A DNA stretch of 64,000 nt from Ovis canadensis (taxonomy: Eukaryota > Chordata > Mammalia > Artiodactyla > Bovidae). Numbering within the stretch: position 1 is the first letter of the stretch; each line of letters begins with the position of its first letter. Shown piece by piece: positions 33,141-49,485 of this stretch. The stretch lies in NCBI RefSeq assembly GCF_042477335.2, contig NC_091263.1, positions 70,736,501 through 70,800,500 on the forward strand. The letters are read 5' to 3'. The position numbers and the translations under genes were made by a program. A model generated the notes under the pieces. That model was not told the DNA's origin. It worked only from the letters and a program-made list of their open reading frames with translations, and ran no database searches.

Positions 33141-34357
33141 ATTGCTGAAGCAATCTCAGTGCCAGACGGAGCTCGGCTGAGTGGAGGGAGGCCTGAAAAC
33201 CATCTGTGGGAACCATCTAGAGCAGGAGCCGAGATGAGGCAAAAAGGCATGTGGAAGCTGGTGCCAACAGGGGCAGCAATTTTGATCACGTTTCCAAGAA
33301 CTGAGAAAGACTCAGGGATACAAACATTCCCACGAGCTTCATCTGAAACCCTGCTCCAGGTCTGTGCCAGGATAGAGTTTTGCATTTGGACGGAAGAAGT
33401 TCTAAAATGTGCTGCATGATCTAAAAATTCTTCTAGAGGATTGCCTTTTCACAGGGAAATGGTAATTGTGATCAGGCTGCTGGAGAGAGGACGAGCTGCT
33501 TCTGGTACTCATGAGATGTTTTTACTGAGACCTGTAGGAAATTTAAGTTTCGCCAAATTTTTTTTTCTTTTCTTTTTTTTTCTTTTTGCCATCTTGGGAC
33601 ACTGTCCGGGGTTCTTCTATGTGTGAACTCACAGTTCTGCAGATTACAGTTCTAAACTCTTTGCATTCTCCTTCCAGAGGCAAAAATCAGTGGCTGAGAG
33701 AGCTCTGTGGCCTTGTCCCTGGCCAGGTCACAGCCCAGAGACTTGCTCCCTCCAGTCCAACTCTGAGACCAGTGCGTCCTGGCCTAGGGACACTGGCTTC
33801 CCAGAGCCTGGAGATGAGGTGGGTAACACGCTCTCCCCAGACTCAGTCAGCAGTTGTCCGCCTTTATATGCGGCTGGTTCCCCACCAATGGCAGTCAAAT
33901 CAACTGCAAATTGAGGAAGTTAAGTAGGGTTTACTCTCTACCAGGAAAAAGTCGGAGAATGTCCTGGTTTTAGAGGAAATTTTTTTTCCTCTGAATGTGA
34001 CGCTGATGAATCCTCACAATAAGTGGGCTGTGGGAGGGAGGGGACAGGGCTGACCACAAGGCAGACTAGCTGCAATGCCACTGTGCCTACCACTACTGTG
34101 CCTGGTCCCACACAGTATCTGAAACAGAGGGTGGGATCCACACCCGTCGGCCGTGGGAATCCTCTCGTCACTGCTGTGGATGGAGGGCGAACTAGCCGGG
34201 TATCACCGACACGAAGCGCACCTCCTCTGGACCGCTATTGGTTCCCGGCTCCTTGCCTGCGGCCCTCCTCCTTCTGGTAACCACTTTCTGAAGTTTCCTT
34301 TCGGCTCCTTCCTATCCCCACCCTCAGATCATTCGGTTAACATAGGGCTAATACAAC

Positions 34358-34552
34358 CGGGCTCCCCTCGTGGCTCAGCTGGTAAAGAATCCGCCTGCAG
34401 TGCGGGAGACCTGGGTTCGGTCCCTGGGTTGGGAAGATCCCCTGGAGAAGGGAAAGGCTACCCGCTCCAGTACTCTAGCCTGGAGAAGTCAATGAACTGT
34501 ACAGTCAGTCCATGGGCTCGCCAAGACTCGGATGCGCCAGGGTGACTTTCAT
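34358..34552 (+). mobile_element. Bov-tA type SINE
   Basis: Plus-oriented copy, GGGCTCCCCTCGTGGCTCAG to the 3' end near 34552. Confidence 0.92.
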
Positions 34553-34797
34553 TTTCAACTCTACCGTGGGCGGCAAATGCAATCAGGTGACTGGGGGCCA
34601 GGCCAATCAGAGGATGAATGCCCATTCCAGCCTGGTGATTGGCTTAGGAGCTATCAGGTGACCCAGGCCTGGCCAATGAGAGCCCTACCTGGAAACGACT
34701 GACAGATGGAGAAGAGAAGCCCCATTTCTGCAGGGTTTGCTGAGCTTGGAATTACTGGTGATTTCCATGCTTACACCTTTGGAACAGTTAACCTGGC

Positions 34798-35284
34798 ATA
34801 AAGGCATTACTTTGTCAATAAAGGTCCATCTAGTCAAGGCTATGGTTTTTCCGGTAGTCATGTATGGATGTGAGAGTTGGACTATAAAGAAAGCTGAGTG
34901 CCGAAGAATTGATGCTTTTGAACTGTGGTGTTGGAGAAAACTCTTGAGAGTCGCTTGGACTGCAAGGAGATCCAACCAGTCCATCCTAAAGGAAATCAGT
35001 CCTTGGTGTTCATTGGAAGGACTGATGTTGAAGCTGAAACTCCAATACTTTGACCACCTGATGTGAAGAGCTGACTCACTGGAAAAGACCCTGATGCTGG
35101 GAAAGATCGAAGGCGGGAGGAGAAGGGGAGGACAGAGGATGAGATGGTTGGATGGCATCACCGACTCGATGGATATGAGTTTGGGTGAACTCCAGGAGCT
35201 GGCGATGGACAGGGAGGCCTGGCGTGCTCCGGTTCATGGGGTGGCAAGGAGTCGGACACGACTGAGCGACTGAACTGAACTGAA
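34798..35284 (+). mobile_element. BovB 3' fragment
   Basis: Plus-oriented 5'-truncated BovB (AAGGCTATGGTTTTTCCGGT; GGTGTTGGAGAAAACTCTTG) ending ACTGAACTGAACTGAAAGG. Confidence 0.93.
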
Positions 35285-35337
35285 AGGCAACACAGAGGAA
35301 AGTGCAGCCAAAGGGGGACCTAGAAGCCAGATAACAT

Positions 35338-35612
35338 GGGCTTCCCTGGAGGCCCAAGGGTTGAGTCTCCCCTGCAGGTGCAGGAGCCGTGGGTTCCATC
35401 TCTGGCTAGGCTCCAGGGCAGTTGATTGGATGAGCCACAGCTACTCACTGAAGCTCAAGTGCCCTGGAGCCCGATCTCAGCAACAAGAAAAGACACCGCG
35501 ATGAGGAGCCCGAGCGCCAGAGGGAAGGGTGGCCCCCGCTCACTACAAATAGAGAAAGCCTACGCACAGCAAGGAAGACCCAGTACAGCCCCCTCAAAAG
35601 CCAGGTGACCTC
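35338..35612 (+). mobile_element. CHR-type SINE
   Basis: Plus-oriented, GGGCTTCCCTGGAGGCCCAA to CCCAGTACAGCCCCCTCAAA. Confidence 0.85.
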
Positions 35613-35639
35613 ATCTGAGCACCTGCACCCAGGCATGCC

Positions 35640-37110
35640 TGAAGCCCTGATTTTCATTTATGGGAGCCAATCGTGTCCTTTTGCTTCGGTACTATTGAGT
35701 GTGGTTTCCTGCCTCCTGCAGATAAAGGAATCCTGACTGACATCACCCACCTAGGGAGACGGAGTAGAGAGGGGCAACGGCAGAGATCCCAGCTATTACC
35801 TGCCCCAGCCCCTCCATGGCACGAAGGATCTCCCTTCTCAGACTCCTGCTGCCTTTTCCCGACTTGGAGGAGGACGGTCATTTGGGAGCTACCCCTTCAT
35901 CCCATTCCCCCTTCAGATGAGGTCCCTGGTAGGGCCAGCCCGGAGCTGAGGCTCCAGTAATGCAAAAAAGCCTCTCATCATCTGCTGAGCTCAGGAAGCA
36001 CATTGGCTGCATAAAGCCTGAAATCTCATTAAGGTCAGTTTTAAGATCCCCTTTTGCAGATAAGGAGGCTTCCAAGAGGTGACAAAATTTGCCTGCAGTT
36101 TCACAGGCCACCTGGATCTCTGTGACTGTGAGGTTGGAGCTTTTCCCATTCCTGGGCCTGCTCCCCACAGCCTAAAGCACTCCCGGGGGCTCTGATAGTT
36201 GCTCAAACCCAGAAACCCCAGGGTTAAGGATCAGATGAACACTGCCCCGTTTCCACCCATACTGTAGATAAAGAGCTTGAGACTGACAAAAACCACCACC
36301 ACTAACACCAAGGATAGGAGCCGAGCTTTTAATACCCCAATTTGCCTTCATCTCCAGGCAGAGCTGGGGAGAGGTAGAGCTTCCCGCTTTGGTATGTAGT
36401 TGAGGAGGGGCATTTATGAGGCGGCTGGATTCTGATGTCCCAGAGTCGCAGCCAGCCTCGCAGCAGCAAGGACTCTCTGGAGTGGAGAACGGACTGGAGC
36501 CGCTGAAGGCTTGCCCAGCAAGGGAGCTAAAATCTGTGATCTGTGAACTTCCCTGGGGGAAGGTGGGTCCAGCTGGATTTCCCACACTTTTGTTTTTTAA
36601 GCTCTTTTTGAGACAAAGGTGATGTTGGGGACCCAGCTCTTCATTAAATGTGGCAGGTGAACATAACTTCTAGAAGCTCCATATGGGCCCAGAGATGCTG
36701 AAGCCTGGGTGCTGGGCAGGAGAGCTAGTGGTTTCTCAGATGCCGAGAGCAAGACCTGTCTCTCTGTGGGTTGCACTGGAAGGGAATGGCCCGCGTCATG
36801 GGGGCTCTGCACTGGCCCCAGACTCTGGTCCTCTGATGTTGTTTTCTTGTGTTTTTGTTTTCTTCTCAGGCCTGATGACTGCACTCTGCATTTCCTTGAC
36901 TGTCCTTCCCTGTGGCCCACCACCCAGCGCTGGTCTGGCCTTGCTGTCTGTCTAATGTTTATAAGCCTGATGAGGCTGGATGCTTAGGGCTTTGCCCAAT
37001 CTCAAAATGGTCGCTATCAAGAGGAGATGATCATAGGAATGAATTACTTATATTAATTGATATTATTCATAATGTTAACTACAGTCTGTCCAGCTCCTTA
37101 CTATTTACAA
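35640..37110. other. Sequence downstream of RHO with no gene
   Basis: Mostly unique; a diverged MIR-like piece near 36030-36130. Part may belong to long RHO 3' UTR isoforms. Confidence 0.45.
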
Positions 37111-37116
37111 AGAGCT

Positions 37117-37160
37117 CACACACGCAAGCACACGTGCACACACACACACACACACACACA
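37117..37160. repeat. (CA)n microsatellite
   Basis: Imperfect then perfect CA repeat between 37117 and 37160. Confidence 0.92.
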
Positions 37161-37381
37161 ATCTCATTTGATCTTCCCAGCAGCCATGTGAGGAGAGATT
37201 TGGAATTCCCATTGTATGGGGGAAGAAAGTGAGGCCCAAGGACAAAACAACTGCTCAAGGTCATCAGCCAAGGGCGAGCTGCTGCTGCTGCTAACATGTT
37301 ATGAGAGAATGACTATGCCCTCCCGACCCGTTCATCTCTCCATCCACGTCTCCATTCATTCCTTCCTTCCTCCACCTAGCA

Positions 37382-37735
37382 TTTATTAATAAGCACCTAC
37401 GGCGTGCCCCGTCATGTGCTACTCACTTATCCCTAAGCTGGGACACTTTTCCAGAGCAAGAGCTCTTGTGTAGCTGAGAGATGAGCTGAGGGGAGCGGAG
37501 CTACAGTGGGCCCCCGGGAAATCAGGACTCCAGATCGGGCCGCCCCTGCCAAGTGAGGCGCCTCCTGTTTCGCTCTTTGATTCGTTTGCATTTGGTTGGT
37601 TGGTTTTTGTGTTCACACTCAGGGAGCCTGTGAGAGCTGGTTCCAACAGGCGCGGCTCCGGATGGAGCTGCTGAGGCTGGGGTGGGGTGGGGGCTGGGGG
37701 ACTCCCGCGGCTGGCCATGGAGTCCCTGGAGGGGC
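37382..37735 (-). other. RHO: RHO 3' UTR start with candidate poly(A) signal
   Basis: An AATAAA on the minus strand lies at 37382-37387, about 350 bp after the stop. Mammalian RHO uses several poly(A) sites over 1-2 kb, so the transcript may extend further toward 36 kb. Confidence 0.5.
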
Positions 37736-42703
<4,968 letters not shown>

Positions 42704-42734
42704 TCAGCCACACGGGGCTCCGGCTGGATGACTC

Positions 42735-42870
42735 CGGGCTCCGACTGCCCCCCCAGGCCCTTATAAAGTGACCTCCCCTCCCTAAGCTCCCGGCTGAATC
42801 AGCACCTCAGAGATTGGGGGCGTTATTAATCATATTAATCCTCACTGCTGCAACGAGGGGCCTAATTGGC
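42735..42870 (-). promoter_or_regulatory. RHO: RHO proximal promoter (TATA, NRL and CRX sites)
   Basis: Minus-strand reading from distal to proximal: GCCAATTAGG at 42861-42870 (Ret-1/PCE-I-like homeodomain site); GATTAATATGATTAATAACG at 42821-42840 (the BAT-1 region with paired CRX/OTX sites); TGCTGAATCAGCC at 42792-42804 (NRL response element); a GCTTAGG Ret-4-like stretch near 42781-42787; TTTATAA TATA box at 42761-42767. Transcription start is estimated near 42735, about 95 bp before the ATG. The arrangement matches the known mammalian rhodopsin promoter. Confidence 0.93.
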
Positions 42871-42879
42871 TTCCAGGTG

Positions 42880-44670
42880 GGGCCAAGGTGACTCCAGGTG
42901 GAAGGCTGTGGTCAGGGAGAAGGGGCGCGTGCTGGGGACCCTGGGAAAGAGCGGAGGCCTGCCCCCAACTTCCCTGTCCCCCTCTATCATGTCAGCTGAT
43001 GGCCCTGGCCTGGCACTGGGACCCCTAGCTCCAGGCCCACTTCCCTCTGGCTCAGGGCAGGCAAACTTTGCCTTCCTCCCACCTGGCCCACGAACTCCCG
43101 GAGGGCAGAGCGCTGTCATCCCCTCACTCAGCCCCTGAGCCATCCCTTCCCCACCTGGGTCACCTCTGGGCTTATCCAGTCACCACACACTGGCAGTGCC
43201 CACCGGCCAGGTCATGAGCTTCACAAGTACAGCAGGGCGCTCCGGGGTCCGGACACAAGCCCCACATTGCCCAGGAGCTCAAAAAGCATTTGTTCCCTTG
43301 AACTGGAGTTCACTCACTCACTTGTTCAAACCAACATTTATGTGCAGGCCACTGGGGGACCCGAGGCTCCTCCTTGTGGGAAGACCTGCTCCCGACCCGG
43401 GGAGGGGAGGCCACCTCTCTGCAGAGACATCCAGGGGGAATAATGTGTTGAGGGAGGGGCGCTTTGCCAGGTTGCCAAGTGGGGAAGTCAGCATAGACTG
43501 AAGACAGAGGACCGGCGAAGGCCCGAGGCCCGTCTGGGGTGTGGGCCCTCATGGGCTGGGGTCAGCTGGGGGGGGGCTTAGTGCCAGGGGCTTTGTCCAG
43601 GGGAACTTGGGCAGATCGTGGGGAGAGGAAGGTGGCTCAAAAGCCCTCAAGGATGAGCTGAAGGGAGCAATGGTGGAGGAAGGGACCAGGGCAGAGGGGA
43701 CCAAAGTGGGGAGGGGACAGAAGCTCTTAGGGCTCCTGAAGCAGGGCCTTGCCTCCAGGAGGTGAATGGGGACAAGCCTGTGCCGGGCGCCAGATCCCTG
43801 TGGTGAGCGAGGAGGTATGGTCCCAGGAGCTCCCGTGTGAAGGGGAGATGGGCCCTAGGAACAGCACACGGACTGCGGCCTGGGACGGGGGTCAGGCTGG
43901 GCTGGGGCAGTGGCCCTTGGGTGCCCTGTGATCGGCAAGCCGTGATTGTGTATCCCAGAAAAGCAGGATGAGCTCAGGGTGCGAATGAGGGCCCCCATCT
44001 ACAACAGGATCGTGAGGACCCCCTCCCAGGAGTGAAGTGGGGTTGCGGGCAGCCTGGCCTTCGGGGTCCTCAATGACCACGGTCCAGCGTGACTTTTATC
44101 CGGCACCAACTGTGTTCTACACAAGATACTCAGTTCTGGGGAATATGGTGGACAAGAAGGACCAAGCCCCTGCCTGTAGGACATGCCCTTCTGTGGGGGC
44201 GGGAAGGGGCCCCCACAAACCATTAAACAAACGACAACAGAGACTGTTCAGATGGTGACGTCCTCCCGATACACACTCGCCTGGAGCTGCCCACGAAGGC
44301 CTCTCTGAGACCTCGAGGATGGAAGGGGCCCTAAGGGGTGGAGCTGTCCAAGGAGAGAGAGCGGCCAGTGCAAAGGCCCTGAGACAGGGAACCCAAGGCC
44401 GGCCAGGAAGCATCCCAGTGTCCGAGACCTCCGTTGCTGAAGCTCCCTTGTGCTGTCTCTCTTCCCACCTGGGATGTCTACACCTCTCTGCTCAGAAACG
44501 TGCCCCCTTCCCTGCAGCCCACCTGGGGCTCCAGAGCCCTGCTGTCCCAGGAAGCGGGCAGCGTCAGGACTTAAGTGGGGAGCCTGGTGGTGTGTGCACT
44601 GGGGGGAAGGAGCAAGGGGCAGGCAGGCGCAGCGGGTGGGTGGGGTGCGGCTGCTCAAGGTGTAAGGTGC
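42880..44670. other. RHO upstream region without genes
   Basis: GC-rich unique sequence between the RHO promoter and the candidate enhancer. The long open frames here lack conserved motifs. Confidence 0.5.
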
Positions 44671-44674
44671 TTGG

Positions 44675-44785
44675 CCTGGTGATTAGGCCCATCGCTAAAG
44701 AGGTCAAGGTGAAGAGTTTGATTCTGACACGGCCCCTGCTGGCCAGACAGAGGGACAGACGATGGACTTCCTGGGTCAAGACCAG
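44675..44785 (-). promoter_or_regulatory. Candidate rhodopsin enhancer region (RER)
   Basis: This block lies about 1.94-2.05 kb upstream of the estimated RHO start, where the conserved ~100 bp enhancer of bovine rhodopsin has been described (distance from memory). On the minus strand it carries CCTAATCACC, a CRX-type TAATC site, and GTGTCAGAATCAAAC, which has a partial NRL-like half site. No alignment was possible, so this is a positional and motif-based call. Confidence 0.5.
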
Positions 44786-45017
44786 CACACGCAGCCCTGC
44801 TCTGGCCAGGCTGAGTCCCCGACCGTCAAACTCATGGCCTTGCTTGTTACCCCCTAACGCTTATGACAACCTGGAAGCTTTTAATTCCTATTCTGTTCAT
44901 GGGTCTCCTAGGCTGTACCTTGAGCCCAGGGGTGGGCTGGGGTCTGTCTTGCTCATCACAGGGCCCCAGAGCCCAGCTCAACACACAGCAGGTGCACGTA
45001 AATCGTTTCCCTTACTT

Positions 45018-45216
45018 CTGCGGTCCCCAACCTTTTTGGCACCAGGACCAACTTGGTGGAAGACAATTTTTCCACGGACCAGGGGTTAGGAGGGGGGATG
45101 GTTTTGGGATGATTCAAGTGCATTACATTTATTGTGCACTTTATTTCTAATCTAGCACTGCCGCTGATCTCCCAGCAAGTACCGTAGGTCCACAGCCTGG
45201 AGGTTGGGGACCCCTG
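45018..45216. mobile_element. Short hAT-type DNA transposon
   Basis: Imperfect 15-bp terminal inverted repeats (CTGCGGTCCCCAACC and GGTTGGGGACCCCTG) flanked by an 8-bp duplication with one mismatch (CCTTACTT / CCCTACTT), typical of hAT elements. Non-autonomous and old. Confidence 0.8.
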
Positions 45217-45361
45217 CCCTACTTGAATGAGCTGGGATTTCTGTTTGGTGCCTGGGGCCTGGCACATGACAGGTGCCCAAGGACTGTCTGTAGACTGAGC
45301 AGATGGATCTAGGTTATCACAGGAAGTGCTGACTTTCTCTAAGACTCAGGTCCACCCTCTG

Positions 45362-46315
45362 TTCAGTTCAGTTCAGTCGCTCAGTCGAGTCCAACTCCTT
45401 GCAACCCCATGAACTGCAGCACGCCAGGCCTCCCTGTCCATCACCAACTCCCGGAGTCCACCCAAATCCATCTCCATCGAGTCAGTGATGCCATCCAGCC
45501 ATCTCATCCTCTGTCGTCCCCTTCTCCTCCTGCCCCCAATCCCTCCCAGCATCAGGGTCTTTTCCAATGAGGCAACTCTTCATGTGAGGTGGCCAAAGTA
45601 TTGGAGTTTCAGCTTCAGCATCAGTCCTTCCAATGAACACTCAGGACTGATCTCCTTTAGGATGGACTGGTTGGATCTTCTTGCAGTCCAAGGGACTCTC
45701 AAGAGTCTTCTCCAACACCACAGCTCAAAAGCATCAATTCTTCGGCGCTCAGCTTTCTTTACCATCCAACTCTCGGGTCCATCTATGACTACATCTCTGC
45801 CTTCGTTGGCAAAGTAATGTCTCTGCTTTAGAATATGCTATCTAGGTTGGTCATAACTTTCCTTCCAAGGAGTAAGCGTCTTTTAATTTCATGGCTACAA
45901 TCACCATCTGCAGTGATTTTGGAGCCCCAAAAATAAAGTCTGACACTGTTTCCCCATCTATTTCCCATGAAGTGATGGGACCAGATGCCATGATCTTCGT
46001 TTTCTGAATGTTGAGCTTTAAGCCAAGTTTTTCACTCTCCTTCTTCACTTTCATCAGAGGCTTTTAGTTCCTCTTCATTTTCTGCCGTAAGGGTGGTGTC
46101 ATCTGTATATCTGAGGTTACTGATATTTCTCCCGGCAATCTTGATTCCAGCTTGTGCTTCTTCCAGCCCAGTGTTTCTCACGATGTACTCTGCATATAAG
46201 TTAAATAAGCAGGGTGACAATATACAGCCTTGATGTACTCCTTTTCCTATTTGGAACCAGTCTGTTGTTCCACGTCCAGTTCTAACTAAATATGCTATCT
46301 AGGTTGGTCATAACT
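45362..46315 (-). mobile_element. BovB LINE, 5'-truncated, with target-site duplication
   Basis: Minus-oriented BovB starting with its 3' end (GTTCAGTTCAGTTCAGTCGC) and reaching into the RT region. The 12-bp direct repeat GTCCACCCTCTG flanks it at 45350-45361 and 46316-46327. About 27 bp at its 5' end (46289-46315) repeat its own internal sequence at 45835-45860. Confidence 0.94.
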
Positions 46316-46329
46316 GTCCACCCTCTGTG

Positions 46330-47015
46330 AAAGAGTCTAAGAGTCCACTCTTTCAGGGTGGGGAGATGGGGGGTTAAAGGTCATCCCTGACATGATGGAC
46401 GTCTGCTCTATAATGCACGATAGACAATTAAAAACAAAGAATGCTTTTTTGTTTGGAAGAACGGACTCACAGAACAACAGGAAGGTCATGAGAAGTCACC
46501 TACTCTGACCCTTCTTTGCAGGTGGGGAGACCAAGGCCCCCAGTCCGTAGGGGGTCACCCAGGTCACCCAACATGCCCGCCTGGCTACTCCTGCCCCAAA
46601 GGAGCTCTCAGGAAGACTGTCCATCATCCACAGTAGGGTGCCAGTGATGAAAGTGGGTTGCACTGGGGTGCTGGCAAGGGCCCGACTCAGCTGTTCAGGC
46701 CTGGGCAGCAGTGGCAGGGGTGGCACTGGGCTCAGTCGCCAAGAGAGTCTGGAAAGACCTGTCGCCCCCCTCAGTTCGCTGGGACTAGGAAGCTCCAGGA
46801 TCCACTCCCACCTGCAGGGCAAAGCTGCCTGCTGTCCCGCCCGGGCCCGGCTCACAGACCTACAGACCCGAGGAGTAGGCACCCCCGTCCTCCCACAAGG
46901 GACCGCGGCTGTCGGCCACGAGGCTGGGGGCAGCCCAGGCCTCCCTTCCCTGAGCCTGTTTCCTGCCGGGACCAGTGACCCTTGCTGACAGTGTCCCCCG
47001 CTTCTGCGTGCGAGC
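46330..47015. other. Intergenic, unique with a MIR-like piece
   Basis: 46470-46570 resembles a diverged MIR; the rest is unrecognised. Confidence 0.45.
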
Positions 47016-47019
47016 GCGT

Positions 47020-47240
47020 GTATACTAAGTCCCTTCAGTCAAATCTGACTCTGTGAGACCCTCTGGACTGTAGGCCGCCAGGCTCCTCTGGCTACAGCAT
47101 TCTCCAGGCTAGAACACTGGAGTGGGTGGCCAGGCCCTCCTCCAGCGGACCTTCCCAACCCAGGGATGGAACTTGCATCTCTTTCATCCCCTGCACTGGC
47201 AGGCGGGTGCTTTACCACTAGCGCCACCTGGGAACCCTCC
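47020..47240 (-). mobile_element. Bov-tA type SINE
   Basis: Minus-oriented diverged copy (AAGTCCCTTCAGTCAAATCT to GCGCCACCTGGGAACCC). Confidence 0.88.
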
Positions 47241-49320
47241 TGAGAACCTGGTTCAGTCCACAGCCGTGGAGGGCCCCTCCAGCTCTCAACCTGCATTTCC
47301 CACTCGGTACCCAACACTGCCAGCCGCATCTGACTTGTCTCTCAACTGCCTGCCCATCCCAGAGTAGGTGCTCGATGAACAAGTGTCCAGGGGAGGGACA
47401 GCTCCTCCCAGCCCCACGGGGAGGCCTTCGTGCCTCTGACCACTGGGGAAACCAGCTTCCTCAGCAGAGCTGGGTAGAGGCGGGGGGTCCAGCCTTCCAC
47501 TTGAGCTCTGCTGTCCCCACTGCCGGCCGGCTAGAAGGAAGCTGGGATTGCACGGAGGGCCAAGCGCAGTGTGGGTGACCTTCTGAGCCTCCGCCCCTCT
47601 CGACCAGGCAGGCGCAGAACAGGCTGTGAGGGATGGTGAGCGGTGGGGCTGGGGGGTGGTTGGTTGGTCTCTGCTTCCCCAGCCCAGCCCCTCTGGGAGG
47701 CCAGGTGTGGCGAAGGATTAGAGCTTAGCGGGCAGCGGTGCGCAAATAGCTCTTAAGCCTCTGCGTGGAGGTGCTGCTTGGTCAGCAGCCTCCTCTCCAC
47801 GCCACCCCCCAGCTCCCCTCACTGCTGAGCCACTTGCGTCACCACAGTGAGGCCTGAGTGAGGCCTGAGACTGAGCTGCCAACTCAAGGGGGGAAGAGGA
47901 GAGGAGAGACTGGCTCTGCGCTTTCCACTGCCTCTCCTCCCGCCTCCCCCTCCCCAGATGCTGGGGCCTGGGGACGTGGAGGTGAATCCTAGGCCACTCC
48001 CTGTCTCCCCTCCTGGTCTCCCCTCAAGGAGCTCCTGGTCTTCAGGGGCAGCAGCCACAGGGAAAACGGATAACCTGGAGAGGTGGGAAAACGCTCCCGC
48101 CTCAGAAACATTGGGGCCAGGAGGGAGGGGACAGCTGGGCCAAGGCCCCCGGCTGGCGGAGAGGCGCTGGGGCCCCGGGCTGGGGTGGCAAGGGAGGCCG
48201 GGGGTCTGGGCGCTAGGTGGCAGCCAGCGGGCCGCTGAAGCTATGACAGGCAGGGCAGTGGCGTGCTGGAGCCCATTCTGATGTCCTAGGGTCTGGAGGA
48301 AGGCATCAGGATGTGCTTGGGCAAGCGCTGGGCCAGGGTGGGAGCCCCGCCTGGAGGCGGCCCCTCTGCCCGGGCTCCTGCCTATCTGACGGAGGGGCTG
48401 GCCTGTGGGGAAGGCCGACTGATGCCTGCCCACCTGTCCAGGAGCCACGAGGGGCCCCCGGCTTCAGCAGCCTGCCTGAGGGTGGATGCGGACGTTGGTG
48501 GGCTGGCTGAGGCTGGGCTCGAGCTGGGGCCACCTGAGGTCTGGCCCGGGGCTCTTTCTGGCCGCCCAGTCCCCTCTTCCTTACCTCCTCTTTCCAGGAA
48601 CAGAGAACAGTGCTGAGGACCTGGAGACAGGTCTGGATGCAGTCACAGCCGGAACCACGTCTCGGCGGCCCAGCCTGCGGCCACCGCTCTTCTGTCGGGG
48701 CCCCATGTCCTCGTGGGGAGACGGGGCGTCTCAGGATGCCCGCGGGCGAGGCCTTTCCTTCCTCGCCTTCCTCACCGTGGCCTGCAAGGGGGATGGTCAC
48801 CAACACAGACCGAGGCTGGGACCTCAGTGTCAGAGCTGGAGGGGTCTCTTGTACAGATGGGCCAACAGCGGTGGAGAGAGGGCCGGACCTGGCCACGGCC
48901 CTGCCCAGTAAGGACAGAAGGGGAGCAGGACGCAGCACTCACACGCAAAGGCAGTGCCTGCCTGTAACCCTGTCTTGGCTCCATAAATATTTCATAAACG
49001 GAAGAAAAGAGAATGTTCCCAAGCCTCAGTCTCAGCATGTGTCCAGTGGGCACCCTTGAAGACGCCAGAGGGTTATAGAAGACAAATAAATGCATGGAAA
49101 ACCCTCACTCGGGGCCAGACTTAACAGGGAGCTCGGACTCAGGCCTCTGGAGCTCAGGTCCTCTGGGGTGGCAGCACCAGGCATAGCAAGGCTGCAAGGA
49201 TGCACGCTGGAGTCTCAGGCTGGGCCCCTCCCCCGCCTCTAGCCGTGAGCCATCTGATCTGTCGCTGTGATTGACGCCTGTTCGGTGGTGGGGGGTGCTG
49301 TTTGCTCCCTCTCCTCTTTC
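47241..49320. other. GC-rich intergenic region, no gene recognised
   Basis: Contains long open frames on both strands (for example 47819-48448 and 48306-48938, minus) but of low-complexity Pro/Gly/Ser/Arg composition and without family motifs. Confidence 0.5.
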
Positions 49321-49324
49321 CCAG

Positions 49325-49485
49325 CCACATGCGAGTGATTTCAGCTCAAGCAACGTGCTAATGGAAATCCTAACACATTAATAAATGTTTAGCACGCGAG
49401 AGAGCATGCATGATCGTAAGTAATTAAGACGCTCAACGGAGGAGTTCTGTTGGCACAACTGTCTGGCTCCATTTCTTTCTTTTCC
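49325..49485. promoter_or_regulatory. Candidate conserved non-coding element
   Basis: An AT-rich island (AACACATTAATAAATGTTTA; AAGTAATTAAGACGC) with several homeodomain-type TAAT cores, in an otherwise GC-rich, repeat-poor setting 6.7 kb upstream of RHO. A guess from composition only. Confidence 0.25.

Noticed and set aside
44319-45089. 256-codon plus-strand open frame
   Set aside because: Runs from unique GC-rich DNA through the candidate RER into a hAT transposon; no motif and no plausible promoter.
47819-48938. Two overlapping minus-strand frames of about 210 codons
   Set aside because: Low-complexity Pro/Ser/Arg/Gly in GC-rich intergenic DNA; no homology I recognise and no splice structure.
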